In this document: positions 1 to 4,816 of the stretch, piece after piece | Numbering within the stretch: the first letter of the stretch is position 1 | How the letters are laid out: each line of letters begins with the position of its first letter | Source: Vicinamibacteria bacterium | GTDB taxonomy: Bacteria; Acidobacteriota; Vicinamibacteria; Vicinamibacterales; UBA2999 | Direction: 5' to 3' | Assembly: GCA_025924295.1 (NCBI GenBank) | Contig: JAICEG010000290.1 | Location: 1 to 6,791 of the forward strand | DNA length: 6,791 nucleotides | Notes under the pieces: generated by a model | Told to the model about the DNA's origin: nothing | Database searches by the model: none | What the model saw: the letters and a program-made list of their open reading frames with translations, nothing else | Position numbers and translations under genes: made by a program

Positions 1-408
1 CGCACTGTAGGTGACCGCCTGTCCGTCAGGATCGCTTCCTGACAGCTGGAGCGATGCCGCCTGCCCCACCTTTCCACTCTGGCTACCGGGGTTGGTGAGC
101 GAGGGGAACTGGTTGCTGTATCCGCACACCTGGCCGGATTTCGGTCCCTCACCCATCGAGTTGTACGCGGCAACGGCAAAACAGTACTGCTGTCCTGCGA
201 CCGCGGTCGGCAGCGTGTAGAGCGTCGTGTTACCGACGTCTATGCGCTGCGCTGAGCCCACATAGACCGCGTAGCCAGTGACTGTTCCGTCACTTGCATC
301 CCATTGAACGGTGATCGAGTCGGCTTGAACCGAGCTCACCGTCAACAGCGACAGGATGAACGCGAGCGCGATCGGGGCTCTGCCCGTCAGAATCGGAGCG
401 GCGTGCAT
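1..408 (-). CDS. Secreted fibronectin type III / Ig-like domain protein, partial (3' end cut by window edge)
   Basis: The frame is open from an ATG at 408-406 to the left edge, giving 136 visible residues. A TAA stop lies two codons upstream (414-412), so this ATG is the only upstream choice, although no clear Shine-Dalgarno precedes it. Residues 1-29 look like a Sec signal peptide, with a hydrophobic stretch at about 11-27 and a likely cleavage after Val-Gln-Ala29. Residues 30 to about 100 read as a fibronectin type III domain: ITVQWDAS at the start, GYAVYVG in the middle, and YCFAVAAYNSMGEGP near the end. Its only two visible cysteines, C76 and C95, could form a disulfide. From about 102 a new beta domain begins (NPGSQSGKVGQ, then SGSDPDGQAVTYSA), typical of putative Ig or cadherin-like repeats in surface proteins. 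An exported, possibly adhesive, multidomain protein is likely. Its full length and substrate cannot be told from here. Confidence 0.85.
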   Translation of the reverse strand, partial: MHAAPILTGRAPIALAFILSLLTVSSVQADSITVQWDASDGTVTGYAVYVGSAQRIDVGNTTLYTLPTAVAGQQYCFAVAAYNSMGEGPKSGQVCGYSNQFPSLTNPGSQSGKVGQAASLQLSGSDPDGQAVTYSA

Positions 409-482
409 GCATTATGTTCTGGGAGCGCCGGGGAGAGGTCGCGAAGTCCCGGTGAGATAACTGCAAGTTCGTGCCCGGCGCA

Positions 483-519
483 CTGACTCGACGAAATCCT
501 GATGTTTCCGTCGAGTCAG
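483..519. repeat. Long imperfect inverted repeat (hairpin) between the TonB-domain gene and the Fn3 gene
   Basis: Arms 483-493 and 509-519 are perfect 11-bp complements. One bulged base (508) is followed by three more A-T pairs (494-496 with 505-507), closing an 8-base loop at 497-504. The hairpin begins 65 bases past the stop of the TonB-domain gene and ends 75 bases before the Fn3 start codon. No T-run follows on either strand, so it is not a textbook intrinsic terminator. It could still end or stabilise the upstream transcript, or be a palindromic operator for the Fn3 gene. Confidence 0.7.
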
Positions 520-533
520 CGGCGAAGTCGCCG
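520..533. repeat. Short GC-rich inverted repeat adjoining the long hairpin
   Basis: CGGCG at 520-524 and CGCCG at 529-533 can pair around an AAGT tetraloop (525-528), directly next to the longer hairpin at 483-519. On the minus-strand transcript this small hairpin would form first. Two adjoining hairpins in a 175-bp gap fit a transcript-end structure. A stem this short in GC-rich DNA could be chance. Confidence 0.35.
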
Positions 534-583
534 GCAGAGAATTTCGCTTTTGTGCTGCGGTTTACAAATGCGAGGGCAGCTCG

Positions 584-1507
584 TCAGTTGTTGTTCGGAA
601 CCAGGTTCACCTGGATCCGCTTGACGAACTTCACGGGCACGCCGTCGACCTTTGCCGGCTGGTACTGCCACAGACGCGCGGCACCCACGGCGAGCCTGTC
701 GTAGTGCGGGTTGATCGGCGACACCATGGACGCCGATTCCACGCCACCCCTCGTGTCGATCAACACTTCAATCACGCCGGTCTGCGGCACGCGAATCTGA
801 CCTGGATAGGCCGGAATCTGCTGATGCAGTGCGATCGGCGGCACGACGTTCGTGTCGCTCGCGCTGTAGATCTTCTTCATCGCCACGGTGCGCGGTGCCG
901 GCGTCGGTGGCAATTCGGGAGCAACCGGCGCGGACGGAAGCGCCCTCGCAACAGGCTCTGGCGGAGCTGCCGCCTTGGCGCTCAACTCATGGAAACCGGT
1001 CGCAAGCGTGCGGATGTCAGCGAGGGGCGACCTGGTCGCCTGCGGCTGCACATCGGGGTCGTCGAGCACTGCGAGTACCAGCGCGAAGCCACGCTGTGCG
1101 GCGGAGTAGTCCTTGAAATCGAAGGCAGCCTTGGCTTCCTGATACGCGCTTTGCGCCGCCATTGGCAGCATGCGCTTGCGGGCCTCGCTGTAGGTCGAAC
1201 GTACGCGCGGCGGTAGATCGTTCGACGGACGATAGAGCGGGTCTCGACTGACGAGCCCCTCGATGACACTCTTCGCATCCGCTTCCTTGCCAGTCGCTAC
1301 CATGCACAGCGCGCGATAGAGCTCGATCGTGTGGTGTTCCTCGCGCGGCCGCTCCGTCGCACGCAATCCATCGAGCATCGCGAGCGCGCTCTCGTATTCA
1401 GCCGACGCGTAGAGCTCCCTGGCGGCGTCGAGCGAGACCTGGGCCTGGACGTTGACGGCGACGAGCAATAGCAGTGCGGCAGCGATGGGGGTCGTCTTGA
1501 CTCGCAT
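584..1507 (-). CDS. Exported TPR-like protein with C-terminal TonB domain
   Basis: I start this 307-residue protein at the ATG at 1507-1505 because AGAGGTGAG sits 4-12 bases upstream of it. An in-frame GTG at 1516-1514 would add three residues and overlap the upstream gene by 4 bases, but it lacks a Shine-Dalgarno. Residues 1-22 form a signal peptide (Arg2, Lys4, a Leu/Ala/Val core, cleavage after Val-Gln-Ala22). Residues about 27-150 are helical and TPR-like, with paired motifs such as LYASAEYESALAML and AYQEAKAAFDFKDYSAAQRGF. A Pro/Ala-rich linker (about 178-206) leads to a TonB C-terminal fold at about 222-302: PPIALHQQIPAYP, GVIEVLIDTRGGV, and AARLWQYQPAKVDGVPV. Canonical TonB has an uncleaved N-terminal anchor that couples to ExbB/ExbD. 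This protein appears to be released to the periplasm, so energy transduction is doubtful and a binding role is more likely. It is the downstream partner of the pseudokinase-PEGA gene. Confidence 0.9.
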   Translation of the reverse strand: MRVKTTPIAAALLLLVAVNVQAQVSLDAARELYASAEYESALAMLDGLRATERPREEHHTIELYRALCMVATGKEADAKSVIEGLVSRDPLYRPSNDLPPRVRSTYSEARKRMLPMAAQSAYQEAKAAFDFKDYSAAQRGFALVLAVLDDPDVQPQATRSPLADIRTLATGFHELSAKAAAPPEPVARALPSAPVAPELPPTPAPRTVAMKKIYSASDTNVVPPIALHQQIPAYPGQIRVPQTGVIEVLIDTRGGVESASMVSPINPHYDRLAVGAARLWQYQPAKVDGVPVKFVKRIQVNLVPNNN

Positions 1508-1511
1508 GATT

Positions 1512-1520
1512 CTCACCTCT
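1512..1520 (-). promoter_or_regulatory. Ribosome binding site that decides the TonB-domain protein start
   Basis: The minus strand reads AGAGGTGAG just before the ATG at 1507, with about five bases between AGGTGA and the ATG. The TGA stop of the upstream pseudokinase gene (1515-1513) lies inside this site, so a ribosome finishing the first gene stops on the binding site of the second. This supports translational coupling and favours 1507 over the GTG at 1516. Confidence 0.75.
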
Positions 1521-3834
1521 GTCTCAGGTCGACGCTCACCTTGGCCGGCGCAGTAGCCGTCACGAGCGCGCGGACATGTTTCTCACCAAGCTCGGGATGG
1601 CGGAACAGCACTTCGTGCGATCCGATCGGCACCGAGATGTTGGCAAGCGGCGTCTCACCGACCTGGCGGCCATCGACCCAGACCTCGGCCCATGGGATCG
1701 CATTGAACGACATCGCGCCGCTCGGCCACCGCGGCTTGATCGTCGACACCCGGCCCGGCGTCACGTTGACGACCGTGCTCTCGCTGAACCCGATCGACTC
1801 ATTGACCATCGTCAGATCGTGGCGACCGACGGCCACCATGATGCGGTCGCTCTGGCTCGTGCCCAGCAGGCGGCCATCCTCGAAGATCTGCAGCTGCGCG
1901 GGCGCGGCGACGGCGATCCATCCCGAGAGCGGCGCGTTCTTCGGCGCACCCATCGGCACGACGAGTGATGCCGTCGTACCGGCCTCGATCCTGACCTCCT
2001 GCGTCATCGATCCCAGTTCGTTCTCGAGGACGACCGAGTGCGTGCCGGGCGCCAGTCCTTCCACCGTCAACGGCGCTTTGCCATACGCATGTCCATCGAC
2101 GGTCACCTGCGCCCCGGCTGGTTCCGTGCGAACCTGCAACTCGCCGAGCAGCGACGCCGCGCGCGGCAGCTCGATCAACTGCGAGACCTGGCTGCCCGCC
2201 TCGATGGTGATCGGCATCGATCGAACGTTCCCCTCGTTGGCCAACTTCAGCGTGTGACGCCCAGGCGGGAGGTTGAGGGTGAGGGGCGTGACACCACGGG
2301 GCTGACCATCGATTTCAACCGTTGCCCCGCCTGGATTGGTCTGCACGACCAGCGTCCCCATCCCATCGGCCGCCACCGGAGCTGCCATGTAGCGAAGCGC
2401 CGCAAGCGTGATCGCCGACGTGAGCCCGATCAGGAGCACCGCGGCGGCCGCGAGCTTGACGCGCGAAAGCGGATGCGCGGCGGCCACCGACTGGCGAACC
2501 TGCTCCACTGGCTGCTGCGGTGGTGGCGGCGTATCGGCCTGTGCCTGCTTGGACTTGTTCCAGAATCCCGACGACGGGCTCGCGGCTGCCGGCTTGGTCG
2601 GCGGCTGTGCAGCAGGCGGAGCACCAGCCGGCGCAGACGTGCGCGAACCGGATGCCTGATTTCCCTGAGGGGCAGACGACGGAGCGTGGTTCGTGGTCGG
2701 CATAGGCGTGTAAGCAGGCGAAGCCTGGTTGGAGGTGGACGAAACGACAACGGGTTTCAGTGACGTCACTGACGCCTCGCTCGAGGCTGCGGTCGCTGGC
2801 GCCATCTGGTGAGCGACCGCCTGAGGCAGGTCCTCGGTTCCCGCTGCCGCGTGATAACGCGGCATGAAACGCTTGAGGGCCTCCATTTCGGCGATCGGAT
2901 CGCTGTAGTGGAGCACGCGATCGAGCTCGGCCCACGCCTCCGGTGCAGAGCCGAAGGGCGTCTTCGAGTCAATCTGCAGCGCGCGCTGCAGCCACACTCG
3001 CAACGGCAGGGGCAGCGGCTCGAGCGCGCCGTCCGACGACAACGCGAGCGCGTTGGTCGTCATCTCGCCGATCTGCGCAGGGAATTCATCCTCGGCCAGC
3101 AGCCGGCCGCTGATCAGTGCCAGTGCGGTGGCGCCGACCTGCATCACATCGGTTCGACGATCCAGGTGCGGCATGCCGAACGAACGCGGGATCGGGACGC
3201 GCAGTTGCTGCCAATACTGTTTGTTCGAGTAACGAAGCTGTTCGATCGCCGAACCAAACACGTATTCGGCTACGACGAGGCGGGCCTGCGGCGTGATGAT
3301 CAACCGCTCCGGACCAATGGCACCGTGACAGACGTCTGGCGCCTTGTCGTGCAGCACGGCGATTGCATGAACGAGCTGACGCACCAGACAGAGCGCCGCG
3401 TTGATTTCGATCGGAAGCAGCTGTCGCTCGGCAACAGTAAGGATCGTCGACAGCCTGACACCGGGGACGTGGTCGGAGACGACAACCAGCTTCGGGATCG
3501 CCTTGCCCGACTTCTCCAGGCCGCGCACGCGACCAAAGTGTTCTGACTGAAAGTCGGCGAGACGCCCGATGCGGTCGGAGACGGCGGCTTCGACGACGGC
3601 CGACGCCATCAGTTCGTCGCGCAGCGTCAACACTTCCAACTGATCGCCGTTGATGCCGACGGCCGGCCGGCGCTGACCAAAACCGTCCTCGAACACTGCG
3701 CCATTCGAGGACGAAGCCCGGGGGATCGCTGAGTCCACGGTACAGCTGTCGGCGTGAACCGTGCCAAGTTGTACAGCCCGCAACGGCCGACCGGCCGATC
3801 TCAGAATTGGTGGAAATGCCGGGAGATCTGGCAT
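1513..3834 (-). CDS. Predicted transmembrane pseudokinase with four PEGA repeats
   Basis: This protein has 773 residues. Residues about 45-310 resemble the Ser/Thr kinase fold: LVVVSDHVPG matches the hinge region, and the segment from H170 to G194 matches the catalytic and DFG loops. Key residues are changed. HRD reads H170-G171-A172, the catalytic-loop Asn is R177, DFG reads E190-Y191-V192, and no clear Gly-rich loop or VAIK lysine is visible. A non-catalytic pseudokinase is therefore predicted. Residues about 340-456 are a low-complexity Pro/Ala/Ser/Gln linker with a PPPPQQP stretch. Residues about 459-483 are one transmembrane helix. Four PEGA-type repeats follow, at about 493-556, 564-628, 638-699 and 706-770; the third is degenerate and lacks the usual G-x-TPL core. 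The likely topology is kinase fold inside and PEGA repeats in the periplasm. The ATG at 3834 is the only upstream start but has no Shine-Dalgarno and lies in a hairpin arm; GTG codons at 3738 and 3696 are weaker options. Confidence 0.9.
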   Translation of the reverse strand: MPDLPAFPPILRSAGRPLRAVQLGTVHADSCTVDSAIPRASSSNGAVFEDGFGQRRPAVGINGDQLEVLTLRDELMASAVVEAAVSDRIGRLADFQSEHFGRVRGLEKSGKAIPKLVVVSDHVPGVRLSTILTVAERQLLPIEINAALCLVRQLVHAIAVLHDKAPDVCHGAIGPERLIITPQARLVVAEYVFGSAIEQLRYSNKQYWQQLRVPIPRSFGMPHLDRRTDVMQVGATALALISGRLLAEDEFPAQIGEMTTNALALSSDGALEPLPLPLRVWLQRALQIDSKTPFGSAPEAWAELDRVLHYSDPIAEMEALKRFMPRYHAAAGTEDLPQAVAHQMAPATAASSEASVTSLKPVVVSSTSNQASPAYTPMPTTNHAPSSAPQGNQASGSRTSAPAGAPPAAQPPTKPAAASPSSGFWNKSKQAQADTPPPPQQPVEQVRQSVAAAHPLSRVKLAAAAVLLIGLTSAITLAALRYMAAPVAADGMGTLVVQTNPGGATVEIDGQPRGVTPLTLNLPPGRHTLKLANEGNVRSMPITIEAGSQVSQLIELPRAASLLGELQVRTEPAGAQVTVDGHAYGKAPLTVEGLAPGTHSVVLENELGSMTQEVRIEAGTTASLVVPMGAPKNAPLSGWIAVAAPAQLQIFEDGRLLGTSQSDRIMVAVGRHDLTMVNESIGFSESTVVNVTPGRVSTIKPRWPSGAMSFNAIPWAEVWVDGRQVGETPLANISVPIGSHEVLFRHPELGEKHVRALVTATAPAKVSVDLRQR

Positions 3835-3858
3835 CGCCCGGTCGAAGGCGATGCCAGA
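3827..3858 (-). promoter_or_regulatory. Perfect 12-bp inverted repeat covering the pseudokinase start codon
   Basis: Arms 3827-3838 (tctggcatcgcc) and 3847-3858 (ggcgatgccaga) are perfect complements with an 8-base loop. In the minus-strand transcript the ATG at 3834-3832 and the next two codons lie in the 3' arm, so folding would bury the start site. No T-run follows, which argues against a terminator. The structure is seen directly in the sequence. A role in translation control, or as a protein-binding palindrome, is inference. Confidence 0.6.
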
Positions 3859-3914
3859 AGCCTGACGTCAAGGATCTGACGACGCTTACAGAATCGTGGT
3901 CAGGACTCCCGTTT

Positions 3915-3938
3915 TCGTCGCCGACCCTGGCGCGACGA
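3915..3938. repeat. Short inverted repeat just after the SDR stop codon
   Basis: TCGTCGC at 3915-3921 and GCGACGA at 3932-3938 can pair around a 10-base loop. The repeat begins 10 bases past the SDR stop. On the minus-strand transcript the hairpin is followed by AAAAC, not a U-run, so it is at most a weak or factor-dependent end signal. It may separate the kinase/SDR transcript from the pseudokinase pair. A chance stem is possible. Confidence 0.35.
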
Positions 3939-3948
3939 GTGCAAGCAG

Positions 3949-4764
3949 TTACGCGGGACGAGCGTTCACATTCAGACCGCCGTCGAGAATGATCTTGGCG
4001 CCGTTGTAGTAGCGCGCGCGGTCGGATGCCAGGAACACCACCGTGTCCGCCACTTCATCCATCGTCGCCCAGCGCCCGGCGAGGATCCCCATCCGCTTGC
4101 AGAAGCCGGCGACGAATTCGGCCTTGGTGACGTTCTGCTGCTTGGCCATGTTCTCCGCCCAGACCTCCCGCCCTTCAGTGCCTACCAGGCCGGGCACAAC
4201 CGTGTTCACCGTGATCTGTTGACTGGCGAGATCGGTCGCGAGATACCCCGTCGCCTGATTCATCGCGGCGTTGTTGAGACCGTGTGTCAGTGCCGGCGCC
4301 CACACGATCGTCGAGGCCGTCCCGCTGATGTTGATGATGCGGCCGGTGCCGTCGCTCGGCATCAACGGAAGGAAGGCACGCGTCACGCGCAGGGCGCCGA
4401 GAATCTTGTTGTCGAGATCGCCAATCCAATCGCTGTCGGGCCACAGGATCTGCCGGTCCATGCGGCGCATGGGCCCGCCGGCGTTGTTGACCACGATGTT
4501 CACGGCGCCAAAGGCATCCGTGGCCGCCTTGGCTGCCGCATCGACCTGCTCGGCGCTGGTGATGTCGGCACTGGCCGCGATCACGTCGACACCGCTGGCC
4601 TTCCTGATATCCTCGGCGGTCTTTTCGAGTGTCTCTGCATTACGGGCAATCAGCACGAGCCTGACGCCCTCGGCGGCCAACCCGCGCGCTATTGCGCGAC
4701 CAATGCCCTTGCTCCCTCCGGTGATGACCGCGGTTCGGCCTTTGAGTCCCAGTTCCATCGCCAC
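3949..4764 (-). CDS. SDR-family protein lacking the usual Ser-Tyr-Lys catalytic residues
   Basis: I start this 271-residue protein at the GTG at 4764-4762, because AAGGGAGGAG (4780-4771) puts its GGAGG core 8 bases upstream. The ATG at 4758 would leave 14 bases. Longer in-frame starts would run into the kinase gene. The length is normal for classical SDRs. The cofactor site is intact: TGGSKGIG at residues 15-22, ADIT at about 66-69 and NNAGG at 93-97. An Arg after the second strand (LIARNAETL) suggests NADP(H). A PG-containing segment (VVPGLVGTEG) and a GG near the C-terminus also fit. At the usual YxxxK site the protein has H161 and N165 (THGLNNAAMN). The catalytic Ser aligns with Gly148, with Ser147 next to it. 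I recall a divergent SDR subfamily with N-A-A in place of S-K-A. The substrate is unknown, and catalysis by the standard mechanism is doubtful. It may be cotranscribed with the histidine kinase 52 bp upstream. Confidence 0.92.
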   Translation of the reverse strand: MAMELGLKGRTAVITGGSKGIGRAIARGLAAEGVRLVLIARNAETLEKTAEDIRKASGVDVIAASADITSAEQVDAAAKAATDAFGAVNIVVNNAGGPMRRMDRQILWPDSDWIGDLDNKILGALRVTRAFLPLMPSDGTGRIINISGTASTIVWAPALTHGLNNAAMNQATGYLATDLASQQITVNTVVPGLVGTEGREVWAENMAKQQNVTKAEFVAGFCKRMGILAGRWATMDEVADTVVFLASDRARYYNGAKIILDGGLNVNARPA

Positions 4765-4770
4765 GTCGTT

Positions 4771-4780
4771 CTCCTCCCTT
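4771..4780 (-). promoter_or_regulatory. Strong ribosome binding site that decides the SDR start
   Basis: The minus strand reads AAGGGAGGAG. Its GGAGG core is 8 bases from the GTG at 4764 and 14 bases from the ATG at 4758. The optimal spacing favours the GTG. The site lies in the 52-bp gap after the histidine kinase stop, where I saw no terminator-like hairpin, so readthrough from the kinase gene is plausible. Confidence 0.75.
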
Positions 4781-4816
4781 GAATCGGCCGTTATGGTACA
4801 CGCTGAGCAGACATGA

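Noticed and set aside
411..416. CATAAT on the minus strand as a -10 box just before the Fn3 start codon
   Set aside because: No matching -35 element is found about 17 bases upstream, and the position would imply a nearly leaderless transcript without other support.
704..1216. Plus-strand open frame of 170 codons opposite the TonB-domain gene
   Set aside because: The composition is Arg/His-rich and low in complexity, with no signal or domain. The minus-strand gene explains the region.
2038..3546. Two long plus-strand open frames (2038-2763 and 2809-3546) opposite the pseudokinase gene
   Set aside because: Both are very Arg-rich, lack domain similarity, and mirror the third-position GC bias of the real gene on the other strand.
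3863..3870. TGACGTCA palindrome as an operator
   Set aside because: The same 8-mer occurs inside coding sequence at 2761-2768, and a palindrome this short in GC-rich DNA is weak evidence.
3866..3871. Possible -35 box (TTGACG on the minus strand) upstream of the pseudokinase gene
   Set aside because: No acceptable -10 box lies 16-18 bases downstream, and the promoter consensus of this organism is unknown.
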